Below are positions 54,092 through 63,489 of a stretch of 64,000 bases of DNA, piece by piece. Position 1 is the stretch's first letter. Each line of letters opens with the position of its first letter. The DNA lies in contig NZ_BSDD01000002.1 of assembly GCF_030268065.1 (NCBI RefSeq), forward strand, positions 434,001 to 498,000, written 5' to 3'. This DNA is from Geothrix rubra (GTDB lineage Bacteria > Acidobacteriota > Holophagae > Holophagales > Holophagaceae). Below the pieces are notes generated by a model. That model searched no databases and was not told the origin of the DNA. It saw only the letters and a program-made list of their open reading frames with translations. The translations under genes and the position numbers were made by a program.

Positions 54092-55561
54092 TCAGCCCTC
54101 CGCGGTCCCCAGCCCCGCCAGGAAGTCCTCCAGCTCGCCCAGCTGATGCTCCAGGGCCTCGAGGGCCCGGCCCACCCCCTCCGTGGCCTGGGCCACCGTC
54201 TCGGTGGCCCCGTGCATGCCGCGGAAGGCCGTCGCCACCTCCTCGGCGGAGGCGCTCTGGCGCTGGCTCGTCTCGGCCATGCCGCCGATCATCCGGGCGG
54301 CTTCCTGTGAGGAGGCGATGATCCCGCCCAGGGCCTCGGAGAGGGCCCGGGTGTCCCGCTGGCTGGCGTCGAGGCGGCTGCCGCTGGAGGCCAGGGTGGC
54401 GATGGCGTCCTGGGTGCCCGCGACCACCTGGCCGATCTGGGCCCCGATCTCCCGGGTGGCCTGCCGGGTGCGCTCCGCCAGCTTCCGCACCTCCTCCGCC
54501 ACCACCGCGAACCCCTTTCCGTGGGTCCCCGCGTGGGCCGCCTCGATGGCGGCGTTGAGGGCCAGCAGGTTGGTCTGGTGGGCGATCTCCTCGATCACCT
54601 GGACGATGGATCCGATCTGGTCGCCCTTGGCGCCCAGGTCCGAGATGGTCTGGCTGGTGTGCCGGCCCGCCTCCACCAGCTCGTCGATGGCCTGGAGGCT
54701 GACCCGCATGCGCTCGCCCCCCGCCAGGGCCTGCTGTTCGGCGGCGTGGGCATGCTCGGAGGACTGCGCGGCGGTCTCCGTGTTGCGCGCCACCAGGCGG
54801 CCCAGTTCCGCCAGGGCCTGCTCGATGTCCCGGAAGGCCTGCTGCTGGTCCGCCACCGCCCGGGTCATGTCGCGCATGTTCTCCGTGATCCGGCGGATGG
54901 CCTCGTGGTCCTCGTGGAGGAGGATCGTCACCCGCTGGAGCATCTCCCGCTGGCGGCCGCCCTGGCGCTCGGCCTCGGCCCGGGCCCCCTCCAGCTGGGC
55001 GGCGTTCTTCGCCTTCTGCCGCTCGGAGAGGCCGATCACGGCGAAGAGGGCCACGCTCAGGCCCAGGGCCGAGGAGAACTGGAGCTCCCGGAGGGCGTGC
55101 TCAGGAACCTGCCGCAGGGGCGGCACCAGCTCCAGGTTCACCAGCACGATGCCCAGCAGACCCATGCCCAGCCAGATCAGGCCCTGGCGGAGGTCCCCCA
55201 GCAGCAGGGCCCCGCAGGGCACCAGGGCGAACCAGAACACGTTGGAGGAGAGGACGCCGCGATTCACGTGGCAGAGCCAGGCCATGAGGCCCCAGATCAT
55301 CAGCAGCAGCAGCTCCCGGGCCGGCGAGAGGCGGCCCGTGAGGCGAAGCAGGGGGAGCACCAGCAGGGCCGCGGCCCCGGCCACACCCACCCCCTCCACC
55401 GCCGCCGGGGCCCCCAGGTGGTGGTACTTGGCCATGAAATAGAGGCAGGCCACCGCCGCCACCAGGGCGATGCCCACGATGCTGCGGGCCCGGGCCGCCT
55501 GGTCGCGGTCCGCGGCCAGCCGGGGCGGGATCCACATCTCCACGGGCGAGAATCCGGACAT
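54092..55561 (-). CDS. Methyl-accepting chemotaxis protein with six-helix membrane sensor
   Basis: A 489-residue receptor. The first 180 residues form about six membrane helices ([59 protein letters not shown]) without a large periplasmic domain, so it probably senses through its membrane part. A coiled coil (about 185-260) is followed by the MA signalling domain with the conserved tip [20 protein letters not shown] and [19 protein letters not shown]. It fits with the flagellar cluster elsewhere in the window. Divergent from the YycJ-type hydrolase gene. Confidence 0.92.
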   Translation of the reverse strand: MSGFSPVEMWIPPRLAADRDQAARARSIVGIALVAAVACLYFMAKYHHLGAPAAVEGVGVAGAAALLVLPLLRLTGRLSPARELLLLMIWGLMAWLCHVNRGVLSSNVFWFALVPCGALLLGDLRQGLIWLGMGLLGIVLVNLELVPPLRQVPEHALRELQFSSALGLSVALFAVIGLSERQKAKNAAQLEGARAEAERQGGRQREMLQRVTILLHEDHEAIRRITENMRDMTRAVADQQQAFRDIEQALAELGRLVARNTETAAQSSEHAHAAEQQALAGGERMRVSLQAIDELVEAGRHTSQTISDLGAKGDQIGSIVQVIEEIAHQTNLLALNAAIEAAHAGTHGKGFAVVAEEVRKLAERTRQATREIGAQIGQVVAGTQDAIATLASSGSRLDASQRDTRALSEALGGIIASSQEAARMIGGMAETSQRQSASAEEVATAFRGMHGATETVAQATEGVGRALEALEHQLGELEDFLAGLGTAEG

Positions 55562-55676
55562 GGGGGCTCCAATCGGAAGGTGGATGCCCCCTTCATCGGC
55601 CGCCGGTCCCGGATATGAAGTCCTATATGATCATGCAGGTTTTTCCCTGCGCCCGGGAGGAACCACGCCCCTCGGC

Positions 55677-55682
55677 TAGACT
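55677..55682 (+). promoter_or_regulatory. TAGACT -10-like element six bases before a start codon
   Basis: TAGACT at 55677-55682 (in CGGCTAGACTGCC) ends only six bases before the ATG at 55689. If it works as a -10, transcription would begin at or next to the start codon, giving a leaderless mRNA. No ribosome binding site is visible before this ATG. Confidence 0.35.
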
Positions 55683-55688
55683 GCCTGG

Positions 55689-56504
55689 ATGGATTACGCC
55701 GCCCTCGCCTCGGGCTCCCAGGGGAACTGCCATGCGCTCTCGGACGGCGGGCGGACCCTCCTGGTCGACGCGGGCGTCTCCCTGCGGCAGATCCGCCAGC
55801 GGCTGGAGGCCCTGGGCTGGGATCCGGGGGCGGTCCGCGCCGTGGCCCTCACCCACGAGCATTCCGACCACGTGGGCGCCCTCGGGGTCCTCCTCCGCCG
55901 CACGGACTGGTCCATCCTGGCCACGGCTGAGCTGCGCGCCGCCCTCTGGGCCTCCCAGCGCCTGGAGCTCCCCCGTGACCGGTGGATCGAGGTCCAGGCC
56001 GGCCGCCCCCTGGACTGGGAGGGCTGGCGCATCCTCCCCTTCGCCCTGCCCCACGACGCCGCCGACCCCGTGGCCTACCGCGTGGAGGCCGCCGGCTTCC
56101 AGGCCGCGGTGGTGACGGACCTGGGCCACGCCACGGCCCTGGTGGCCGACCATTGCGGGGACCTGGACCTGCTGGTCCTGGAGGCCAACCACGACGTGGA
56201 CATGCTCCGCGAGGGCAGCTACCCGCCCCAGCTGAAGGCCCGCATCCTGAGCCGGGTGGGCCACCTCAGCAACGCCGCCATGGCCGAGCTGCTGGACCGG
56301 GTGCGCTCGCCCCGCCTGCGGGCCGTCGTGCTGGCCCACCTCAGCGAATCCAACAACCTGCCTGAACTGGCCCGCTTCGCCGCCGGGGAGGTGCTGGCGG
56401 GTACCGGGGTGGAGCTCCACCTGGCCCACCAGCGCGAGCCCCGCCAGGTGCGGCTGGACCGGACCGCCGGGGAACCCTTCCGCGCCGTCGGCGCACCTGC
56501 CTGA
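55689..56504 (+). CDS. YycJ/WalJ-type MBL-fold metallo-hydrolase
   Basis: A 271-residue metallo-beta-lactamase-fold enzyme close to YycJ (WalJ), reported as an exonuclease-like protein involved in replication and cell division. Metal motifs are THEHSDHVGALG (HxHxDH) and later TDLGHATALV and LEANHDVDML, in the order of this family. The start LASGSQGNCHALSDGGRTLLVDAGVS is the YycJ signature (SGSxGNC). It starts a plus-strand run of five genes to 60728. The 5' end is probably leaderless or weakly initiated (see 55677). Confidence 0.88.
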   Translation: MDYAALASGSQGNCHALSDGGRTLLVDAGVSLRQIRQRLEALGWDPGAVRAVALTHEHSDHVGALGVLLRRTDWSILATAELRAALWASQRLELPRDRWIEVQAGRPLDWEGWRILPFALPHDAADPVAYRVEAAGFQAAVVTDLGHATALVADHCGDLDLLVLEANHDVDMLREGSYPPQLKARILSRVGHLSNAAMAELLDRVRSPRLRAVVLAHLSESNNLPELARFAAGEVLAGTGVELHLAHQREPRQVRLDRTAGEPFRAVGAPA

Positions 56505-56512
56505 GGATGCCG

Positions 56513-57517
56513 ATGCCCCGCCGTTCCGCCCTCCCCCTCCTCGCCGCCCTCGTGGTCCCCATGGCCCTGGGCGCCCAGTCCTTCGGGGACGGCCCCGCCT
56601 TCGGCGGCTCCCGGGTCTTCTCCGAGGGCTACGATCCCCTGGGCAGCAGCGCCCGCTTCGACCGGGTGCCCGCCGGCTGGTACGCCGCCTGGGAGGGCGG
56701 GGACGCCAAACCCCGCGGCTTCCGCACGGATTCCGACGCCCTGGCGCAGGCCGTCCAGGCTGGGGATCCGGCGGCCGCCGCCGCGGCCCTCCTGCGCCTC
56801 CAGGAGACGCCCTTCCCCCTCCGCCGCACGGCGTACGGCCTGGAGTACGCCGCCACCGGCGGCCTGCGGGTCGCCTTCGGCCGGGAGGTGCTCACCGGGG
56901 CCCAGGCCGGCCCGGCCCTCTCCGCCGAGGCCCGCCGGGCGGAGGTGGACCGCATCGTCGCCGGGGCCGGCAGCGGCGACGGCGGCTCGGCCTACGGCTT
57001 CACCTTCCGGCTCGAGCGCCTCCGCCTGGGCCGCGGCAGCGTCCCCTCGGCGCCCGATGACGCCCTGGGCTTCGGCACCACCGACCGCAGGGCCTGGAGC
57101 CTGACCTCCGACGCGGGCTTCACCACCCAGCTGACTCAGGGCCTCCGCTTCGGACTCACGGCGAGCCGCCTGATCCCGCGGCACTTCTGGGACGTCTACG
57201 AGCAGCCCCAGGCGCGGGCCGGCTTCGAGCTGGACCTGGGCGAAGCCGCCCGGCTGAGCGTGGAGGGCGACCTGAACGAAGCCGCCCGCCTGCCCATGCC
57301 CCAGAAGCAGAAGACGCTCTCCTCCTCCCTCCGGATCCTCGCCTCCCCGACGGTGACGCTCCTCGTCGGCGCCGAGCGGCGCACGGTGGAAGGCGTCTCG
57401 GCCACCCTGGCCGGCGTCTCCGTGCGGATCGCCACGGCCCCCCTGGTGCTGGGCCTGGGCTTCCAGTTCGGCGACGACCGGCCCCAGCGCGCCCTCTCCG
57501 TCCGCCTCGGAGGCTGA
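56513..57517 (+). CDS. Exported protein, outer-membrane-like
   Basis: A 334-residue protein with a signal peptide (RSALPLLAALVVPMALGAQ) and a mature domain rich in alternating polar/hydrophobic strands in the second half (LRFGLTASRLIPRHFWD; AGFELDLGEAARLSVEG; TLLVGAERRTVEG; LVLGLGFQFG). It may be a TraF-like or PorV-like beta-barrel or envelope protein; I do not assign a family. The ATG at 56513 has GAGG six bases upstream; an earlier ATG at 56507 follows the SD with no gap. The LolA-like gene overlaps its stop by one base. Confidence 0.65.
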   Translation: MPRRSALPLLAALVVPMALGAQSFGDGPAFGGSRVFSEGYDPLGSSARFDRVPAGWYAAWEGGDAKPRGFRTDSDALAQAVQAGDPAAAAAALLRLQETPFPLRRTAYGLEYAATGGLRVAFGREVLTGAQAGPALSAEARRAEVDRIVAGAGSGDGGSAYGFTFRLERLRLGRGSVPSAPDDALGFGTTDRRAWSLTSDAGFTTQLTQGLRFGLTASRLIPRHFWDVYEQPQARAGFELDLGEAARLSVEGDLNEAARLPMPQKQKTLSSSLRILASPTVTLLVGAERRTVEGVSATLAGVSVRIATAPLVLGLGFQFGDDRPQRALSVRLGG

Positions 57518-58218
57518 TGATGAAGGCCGCCGCCCTCCTCCTGCCGCTGCTGCTCGCGCTTCCCGCCCTCGGGGCCCAGGCGCCCGTCGCCGGGGCCCCG
57601 CCCTCCCTGAAGGAGGTGGTGGAGCGCTTCGATGCCGCCCAGGCCCAGGTGCAGACCCTCCAGTGCCCCTTCACCCTGACCCTGCGGCGGGCCCTCCTGA
57701 AGACCCCCACCGTCACGAAGGGGACGCTGTACCTCCAGGGCTCGGACTTCGTCCACTTCGCCTTCCAGCCCCCGGAGGACCTGATCCTCCACCTCACCCC
57801 CAAGGCCCTCACGTCCTACAGCCCCGGGGCCAAACAGGGCGAGCTCCTCAAGATCGGCATCATCCGCAACGCCGACCGGAAGTTCCTGGGGCTCGGGCAG
57901 AAGCTGAGCTTCCTGTCGGAGTACTTCCAGATCGGCCTGGGCGAATCCAGGGACGTGCCGGGCACCTGGTTCCTCACCCTCCTCCCCCGGCGGATGGCCA
58001 CGCGGAAGCGGATGCAGGCCCTGAACCTCTGGGTGGACCGGGAGACCTGGCTGCCCCGCCAGGTCCAGTGGATCGAGCGGAGCGGGGATTCCTGGCTGCT
58101 GGAACTGGGGCCCCTCAAGCTCAACCAGCCCCTGCCCCCGGCCGTGACCGGCTTCAAGCTGCCGGAGGGCATCCCTGTGCGGAATGAATTCAGCTTCTTC
58201 GCCACTCGGAAAAAGTAG
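57517..58218 (+). CDS. LolA-like outer-membrane lipoprotein carrier protein
   Basis: A 233-residue periplasmic protein with a signal peptide (MKAAALLLPLLLALPALGAQ) and a LolA/LolB-type fold: RFDAAQAQVQTLQCPFTLTL, TVTKGTLYLQGSDFVHFAFQ, LNLWVDRETWLPRQVQWIE. Such proteins carry lipoproteins or other lipids across the periplasm. The last third is diverged, so it may belong to the LolA-related group (DUF4292/COG2834). Start is the ATG at 57517 or 57520. It overlaps the previous stop by one base. Confidence 0.82.
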   Translation: MMKAAALLLPLLLALPALGAQAPVAGAPPSLKEVVERFDAAQAQVQTLQCPFTLTLRRALLKTPTVTKGTLYLQGSDFVHFAFQPPEDLILHLTPKALTSYSPGAKQGELLKIGIIRNADRKFLGLGQKLSFLSEYFQIGLGESRDVPGTWFLTLLPRRMATRKRMQALNLWVDRETWLPRQVQWIERSGDSWLLELGPLKLNQPLPPAVTGFKLPEGIPVRNEFSFFATRKK

Positions 58219-58250
58219 GGGTACACTTCTAGGGCTTTCTCGAGGGCCCG

Positions 58251-58865
58251 ATGATCGTGGTTTGCCCGGCCTGCCAGGCGCGCTTCCAGTACGACGACAG
58301 CCGCTTCGGCGCGGCCCGGATGAAGCGTTTCAAGTGCCCGAAGTGCGCCCACGTGTTCGAGGTCTTCAACCCGGCCCTCGCGGCGTCGGATCCCCTGGAG
58401 ACCCTCTCGCGGCCCCTGCCCCCGGAGCCCGGTCCCGACGCCCCCACGCCGTCGGCGCCGCCGCCGATCACCCACACCACCACCCGCCGGGACCGGGAGG
58501 CCATGCTGGTGGCCGCCGGCCTGCAGGAACCGGGCATGCCCGCCGGCTTCAAGTTCAGCCTCGCCTTCCTCACCGGCCCCCAGGCCTCCACGGTCCAGGT
58601 CCTCGAGCGCGCCATCATCAGCATCGGGCGCGAGGACGGCGACGTGGTCACCCGGGACCCCGAGACCTCGCGGCGCCATGCCCAGCTGGAGATCCACGGG
58701 GACGGCACCGTGTGGCTGAAGGATCTGAATTCCACCAACGGCACCCTCGTCGAGGGCCAGCGCATTGCCGCCCCCACCCAGATTCAGAGCCAGCAGGAGT
58801 TCACCTGCGGCAACAGCACCTTCATGCTGCTGATCCGCAACACCGATGAGTTCCCTCTGAACTGA
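58251..58865 (+). CDS. FHA-domain protein with N-terminal zinc ribbon
   Basis: A 204-residue protein. The N-terminal zinc ribbon of MJ0042 type has CPACQARFQYDDSRF and CPKCAHVFEVF. A Pro-rich linker follows, and then the FHA domain (about 105-200) with SIGREDGDVVTRDPETSRRH and LKDLNSTNGTLVEG, which binds phosphothreonine. This layout is common in signalling proteins of Acidobacteriota and Myxococcota. A Ser/Thr kinase elsewhere in the window could supply the phosphothreonine. A TACACT -10-like element lies 24 bases upstream. Confidence 0.88.
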   Translation: MIVVCPACQARFQYDDSRFGAARMKRFKCPKCAHVFEVFNPALAASDPLETLSRPLPPEPGPDAPTPSAPPPITHTTTRRDREAMLVAAGLQEPGMPAGFKFSLAFLTGPQASTVQVLERAIISIGREDGDVVTRDPETSRRHAQLEIHGDGTVWLKDLNSTNGTLVEGQRIAAPTQIQSQQEFTCGNSTFMLLIRNTDEFPLN

Positions 58866-58874
58866 ACGAGTCCC

Positions 58875-60728
58875 ATGAGCCAGGATCCCTACGCGCCCTA
58901 CCTCCGCCAGGCGGACGACCTCTTCTCGAAGGGGGAGCTCGTCAAGGCCGGCCAGATCTGGCAGGCCATCCTCAAGCAGGCCCCGCAGCACGTGGAGGCC
59001 CGCGGACGGCTCCTGCAGGTGAAGCAGCGCCTCCTGGCCCTGCAGGCCGAAGCCGCCGGGGCAGCCGCCCCGCCTCCTCCGGCGCCTGGACCGGCCGCTC
59101 CCGAGGCCGTGGCCTCCGAACCCATGGGTTCCACCGCGGCGGAGGGGGCCTCCGGGGCCGCTCCGGTCCCTCCGCCGCAGCCCACCCCGCCCCCCGAGCC
59201 CACCTCGGTGCCGGCACCGGCTCCTCCGCCCGCGCCCCCTGTGCCCCCGCCGGCCAGGGTCCCGGCCGGGGACCTGGACCCCGATCGACTCCTCAACGAG
59301 GGCTGCACCCTCTTCGACATGGGCCAGGTGGAGGATGCCCTCCGCAAGTGGGAGCAGCTGCTGGCCCTGGAGCCGGGCCATCGCCTCGCCCGCGAGTACG
59401 CCAACGGCGCCCGCCGGGACCTCGGGCTGCCGCCCCTCGAGGCGCCCGCCCCCGAGGTGTCCTCCGGCCCGGGCGCGACCATCGACGAGGAGGACGTCGA
59501 CAAGCTGCTGCGCGAGGCCGTGCAGCTCTATGACATCGGCCTCGTGGAGGAGGCCGTCTCCAAGTGGGAGCGCGTCCTCGCCGCCGATCCCGGACGCCTG
59601 GACGTGAAGGCCTACCTGGAACAGGCCCGGTCCGAGCTCGGCCACCCGCCGACGGGGCCGGCCGCGCCCGCCGCGCCGGCCGCCCCGCCCCGCCCCGCCG
59701 GACTGGATCCCGGGATGCTGGACCTCAAGCTCCGCCAGGCGGACCACCTGCTCAGCCTCCAGCGCCACGAGGAGGCCGCCTTCACCTTCCAGCAGGCCCT
59801 GGCCCTCGATCCCGGGAATGCCCGGGCCCTGGACGGCCTGGAGCGCTGCCGTCCGACGCGGCCCCGTCCTCCCGCCCAGGCGCCGGAGCCCACCCCGGCC
59901 CCTGCGGTGTCCCGGGATCCCCAGGGCCGGATCGCCATGGTCGAGGATCCGGACCGCACCCTCATCACCGACCCGCCGGCCGTCGCCCCGCCCGCCTCCC
60001 TGGTGAAGGCCGCGCCGGCGCCGCGCCAGGGCCTCGCCATCCCGGATCGGGTCCATTCCCTCACGGAGCGGCTGCCCTGGCTCGGAGAGCCCAAGGTCCT
60101 GGCCATGATCGGCGGCGGCGTCCTCGTGCTGCTGCTGGGCGGCGGCATCCTCCACCGCTACCGCAAGGACCAGGCCCTCAAGGAAGCCGTCCAGGCCGCC
60201 CGCTCCGCGGCCCTGGGCCCCATCTCCCAGCAGGCCCAGGCCCCCGACCTCGCCGAGACGCCCGCCGCCATCCGCGAGGAGGCCCAGTCGGCCCTCGACA
60301 CGGATCCCCTGCGGGCCTACCTCCGGGCGGCCACCCTCGTCCGGCGCGACCCCGCCGACGCCGCTGCCGCGCGGCTCCTGGAGAAGGCCAGGGCCGCCCT
60401 CCCCGGCGGCGTCGTGGGCGCCTCCCTGGCCGAGTACCAGAAGCACCTCCAGAGCGGGGACCTCGACGCCGCCGCCCAGGTCATGGACGCCCTCCTGCGC
60501 GCGACGCCCGACGACGCGGACCTCCGTGCCCGCGCGGGGCGCCTGGAGCTGGCCCTCTGCACCGCCCACGCGGCCCAGGGGCGGTGGGATGACGCGGCCC
60601 TGGACCTGCAGCGCGGCCGCGCCCTCTTCCCCGACGACAAGGGCTGGCAGGCCCGCCTCAAGCTGCTGGACCAGGTGCGCGCCATGCCCAAGGCCCAGCG
60701 GGGGGACTGGATCGCGCTGCTGGGCTGA
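58875..60728 (+). CDS. Large TPR-rich membrane protein
   Basis: A 617-residue protein. An N-terminal TPR-like block (YLRQADDLFSKGELVKAGQI), a long Pro/Ala-rich linker (about 60-130), two further TPR modules (LLNEGCTLFDMGQVEDALRKW; LREAVQLYDIGLVEEAVSKW), one membrane helix at about 408-428 (VLAMIGGGVLVLLLGGGIL), and a C-terminal TPR-like half. It follows the FHA protein after nine bases, so the two are probably cotranscribed and may form one signalling or assembly complex. No enzymatic motif is seen. Confidence 0.75.
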   Translation: MSQDPYAPYLRQADDLFSKGELVKAGQIWQAILKQAPQHVEARGRLLQVKQRLLALQAEAAGAAAPPPPAPGPAAPEAVASEPMGSTAAEGASGAAPVPPPQPTPPPEPTSVPAPAPPPAPPVPPPARVPAGDLDPDRLLNEGCTLFDMGQVEDALRKWEQLLALEPGHRLAREYANGARRDLGLPPLEAPAPEVSSGPGATIDEEDVDKLLREAVQLYDIGLVEEAVSKWERVLAADPGRLDVKAYLEQARSELGHPPTGPAAPAAPAAPPRPAGLDPGMLDLKLRQADHLLSLQRHEEAAFTFQQALALDPGNARALDGLERCRPTRPRPPAQAPEPTPAPAVSRDPQGRIAMVEDPDRTLITDPPAVAPPASLVKAAPAPRQGLAIPDRVHSLTERLPWLGEPKVLAMIGGGVLVLLLGGGILHRYRKDQALKEAVQAARSAALGPISQQAQAPDLAETPAAIREEAQSALDTDPLRAYLRAATLVRRDPADAAAARLLEKARAALPGGVVGASLAEYQKHLQSGDLDAAAQVMDALLRATPDDADLRARAGRLELALCTAHAAQGRWDDAALDLQRGRALFPDDKGWQARLKLLDQVRAMPKAQRGDWIALLG

Positions 60729-60792
60729 TGGCCGCAAGAACCGGGTCGCCGCGCCGCCCGGGCCGCCGGATGCTGGCCACAGGAGGCATCCC

Positions 60793-61422
60793 ATGCACAA
60801 GGTCGTCCACCCGAAGATGCTCTACTTCGGGACGCCGGTGGTCCTCATCAGCACGCTGAACCCGGACGGCTCGCCCAACCTGGCCCCCATGTCCTCCGCC
60901 TGGTGGCTGGGGGACGCCTGCCTGCTCGGCATGAGCCGCCGGTCGCGGACCGTGGAGAACCTCGTCCGCGAGGGCGAGTGCGTCCTCAACCTGCCCTCCC
61001 AGGCCCTGGTGGGCGCCGTGGACCGCCTGGCCCTCCTCACCGGGAGCGACCCGGTGCCGCCCTACAAGGCCGCCCTGGGTTACCGGCACGAGGCCCGGAA
61101 GTTCGAGGCCGCGGGCCTCACGCCGGAGCCGGCCGACCTGGTGAAGCCCCCCAGGGCCCTGGAGTGCCCCGTCCACCTGGAGGCGAAGGTGCGCGGCATC
61201 CGGCGGGTCGGTGGCGAGGACAGCCACCTGGCGGCCATCGAGACCCAGGTGGTCCGGGTGCACCTCGACGAGGCGCTCCTGATGGCCCGGGAAGGGGACT
61301 ACATCGACCCGGAGCGGTGGCGGCCCCTCATCATGAGCTTCTGCGACTTCTTCGGCCTGGAGGGCGGACCGCTGCTGCCTTCCCGCCTGGCCCGGGCCTG
61401 GCGGCCGCCCGCGGCCTCCTGA
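60793..61422 (+). CDS. Flavin reductase-like FMN-binding protein
   Basis: A 209-residue protein of the flavin reductase-like split-barrel family, separate from the one at 6106. Motifs: FGTPVVLISTLNPDGSPNLA, LAPMSSAWWLGDACLLGMS, ENLVREGECVLNLPSQ. The middle part (RHEARKFEAAGLTPEPADL) is the substrate/flavin loop. Members reduce FMN or use it on various substrates. AGGAGG sits just before the ATG. The stop is four bases from that of the convergent Ada-type gene. Confidence 0.86.
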   Translation: MHKVVHPKMLYFGTPVVLISTLNPDGSPNLAPMSSAWWLGDACLLGMSRRSRTVENLVREGECVLNLPSQALVGAVDRLALLTGSDPVPPYKAALGYRHEARKFEAAGLTPEPADLVKPPRALECPVHLEAKVRGIRRVGGEDSHLAAIETQVVRVHLDEALLMAREGDYIDPERWRPLIMSFCDFFGLEGGPLLPSRLARAWRPPAAS

Positions 61423-61425
61423 GGC

Positions 61426-62262
61426 TCAGGCCGACCGGACCCGCTCGAAGGCCAGGAGGGCCTGCTTCCGCGGCGCCCCCCAGTGGTACCGGCCCAGGGC
61501 GCCCGTGGCCTGGAGGACGCGGTGGCAGGGGATGAGGCAGGCGATGGGGTTCTGCCCCACGGCCGTGCCCACGGCGCGGAGGGCCCGGGGCGAGCCCGCC
61601 AGGGCCGCCAGGTCGCGATAGGAGATGGCCTGGCCCGGCGGCACCCGGAGCAGGGCCTCCCAGGTGCGGAGCTGGAAGGGCGTGCCCTTGAGCACGAGGC
61701 CCAGGGGCCGGCCGAGACCGCCCCGCAGGTGCGCGTCGAGGGCCTCGGCATAACCACGGATGCCGGCCTCGTCGGCCACCAGGCGGGCGCCGGGCCACCG
61801 CGCCCGCAGCTCCGCCAGGGCCCCCTCCCGGTCGTCGTCCTGGAGGAAGCCGAGGCCGCAGAGGCCCCGCTCCAGGGCCGCGAAGAGGGCCGGGCCGAAG
61901 GCCGTATCCGCCACGCCCCAGCGGATCGTGAGTCCCGCGGCCCGGGCCTTGTACTCGCCCGGCGTCATCCGCTCCAGCCCCAGGAAGAGGTCGTGCAGCC
62001 GGCTGGGCCCGGAGAGGCCCACCCCGTGGCTCACCTCGAGGAGGCTGCGGGACTCGGCCAGCATGCGCTTCGCCTCTTCCAGGGTCAGGACCTGGAGGAA
62101 CCGCTTGGGGCTCACCCCGGCCCACCGCTGGAAGAGGCGCTGGAAGTGGAAGGGGCTCAGGCCCACCTCCGCGGCCACCCGCGCCAGGCTGGGCTGCTCC
62201 GCGGCGTGGGCGGTGAGGAAGCGGATGGCCTGCTCCACCCGGCTGTAGTCGCTCGTGGACAT
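61426..62262 (-). CDS. AraC-type helix-turn-helix / methylated-DNA-cysteine methyltransferase
   Basis: A 278-residue Ada-like protein without the N-terminal phosphotriester domain. The AraC helix-turn-helix (about 8-105) has SLARVAAEVGLSPFHFQRLF and GEYKARAAG. The C-terminal methyltransferase has GTPFQLRTWEALLRVPPGQ and the catalytic IPCHRVL (Cys246), with the usual following GALGRYHWGAPRK. It repairs O6-alkylguanine by irreversible transfer to its cysteine and may act as a transcription regulator of its own gene. Start is the ATG at 62262 after GGGGGAGG. Confidence 0.92.
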   Translation of the reverse strand: MSTSDYSRVEQAIRFLTAHAAEQPSLARVAAEVGLSPFHFQRLFQRWAGVSPKRFLQVLTLEEAKRMLAESRSLLEVSHGVGLSGPSRLHDLFLGLERMTPGEYKARAAGLTIRWGVADTAFGPALFAALERGLCGLGFLQDDDREGALAELRARWPGARLVADEAGIRGYAEALDAHLRGGLGRPLGLVLKGTPFQLRTWEALLRVPPGQAISYRDLAALAGSPRALRAVGTAVGQNPIACLIPCHRVLQATGALGRYHWGAPRKQALLAFERVRSA

Positions 62263-62324
62263 GAGGGCCTCCCCCACCAGGGTGGTCCCGGGAAGCCCCC
62301 CGCCCCACCCGGTTCTTGCGCCGA

Positions 62325-63482
62325 TCAGGCCTCGACCCAGACTTCCGCCGGCACCGGATGGCTCAGAAAGTGGGTCATGCCCTCGTTGAGGCCGTAGGCC
62401 CCGGTGCGGCCCAGGGCCAGGAGGTCCCCCGGCGCCAGCTCCGGCAGGACGGCGTCGCCCAGCCGATCCAGGCTGGTGCAGAGGGGGCCCGCGAGCGTGT
62501 ACGGGAGGTCGCCCCCGCCCTTGCCCACGGCCGTCACGGGGAAGGCCTGGCCCGTGAGGAGGGGCCGGATCAGGTGGTTGATGCCGCCCTCCAGGATGGC
62601 GAAGCGGACCCCGCGGCTTTCCTTGATCCGCACCACCCGCGCCAGGTACACGCCGCAGGGGCCAGCCAGGAAGCGGCCCGGCTCCAGGATGAGCTCCCCC
62701 GCGAACCAGGGATGGGACGCCAGAAGGTCAGACAGTCCATGTCCAAACCTTGCGAGGTCCAGCGGCGCCTCATCGGGCGCATAGGCGATGCCCAGGCCGC
62801 CCCCCAGGTCGATCTGCTCGAAGGCGAGGCCGTGCGCCTCGTGGAGCCGCTTGGCCAGGTCCAGCACGGCGCCGTGGATGGCCAGGAGCTTGGCGGCATC
62901 CCGCTGGTTGCTGGCGGCGAAGACGTGGAGGCCCCGGATGCGGACGTGGCGGAGCGAGGCGGCCCGGGCCAGCAGCGCCGGCACGTCCTCCTCGTCCACG
63001 CCGAAGGCCGAGGGACCCGTGCCGCCGATGATCCGGTTCCCCTCGTCGAGGTCGAAGGCCGGGTGCACGCGCAGGTTCACGGCCACCTCGCCCGCGGCCA
63101 GGGCGTCGAGGCGGGCCAGGTCCTCCCAGCCCTCGGCCTGCACGCGGACGCCCATCTCGAGGGCCTTCGCCAGCTCCGCCTCCCGCTTGCCGGGTCCCGC
63201 GAAGAAGGTCCGTCCCGGCGGCAGGCCCAGGGCCTCCACGCGCGCCAGCTCGCCGATGGAGGCGCAGTCGAAGCTGGCGCCCAGCCCCGCGAAGCAGCGC
63301 AGCAACGCCGGATGGGGGTTGGCCTTCACCGCATAGGCCAGCCGCACCCGGGCCGGAAGCGCCGCCCGGAGGGCCTGGAAGCCCGCCCTCGCCACGGAGG
63401 CGGAGTAGGCGAAGCAGGGCGTGCCGTGGGCCTCCGCCAGGGCCCGGCAGGTGGCGTCGTCGAAGGCGAAGAGGGGATTCAT
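62325..63482 (-). CDS. LysA-like PLP-dependent decarboxylase
   Basis: A 385-residue group IV (alanine-racemase-fold) decarboxylase of the diaminopimelate/ornithine type. The PLP lysine is in RLAYAVKANPHPALL (Lys53). Other motifs: FAGPGKREAEL, GLHVFAASNQRD, LGGGLGIAYAP, ELILEPGRFLAGPCG, and GPLCTSLDRLG in place of the LysA GPxCESxD. The family includes lysine-biosynthetic and secondary-metabolism (aminoglycoside or siderophore) decarboxylases; the substrate is not settled. It directly follows a partial aminotransferase gene, so the pair may belong to one pathway. Confidence 0.88.
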   Translation of the reverse strand: MNPLFAFDDATCRALAEAHGTPCFAYSASVARAGFQALRAALPARVRLAYAVKANPHPALLRCFAGLGASFDCASIGELARVEALGLPPGRTFFAGPGKREAELAKALEMGVRVQAEGWEDLARLDALAAGEVAVNLRVHPAFDLDEGNRIIGGTGPSAFGVDEEDVPALLARAASLRHVRIRGLHVFAASNQRDAAKLLAIHGAVLDLAKRLHEAHGLAFEQIDLGGGLGIAYAPDEAPLDLARFGHGLSDLLASHPWFAGELILEPGRFLAGPCGVYLARVVRIKESRGVRFAILEGGINHLIRPLLTGQAFPVTAVGKGGGDLPYTLAGPLCTSLDRLGDAVLPELAPGDLLALGRTGAYGLNEGMTHFLSHPVPAEVWVEA

Positions 63483-63489
63483 GGGCCGT

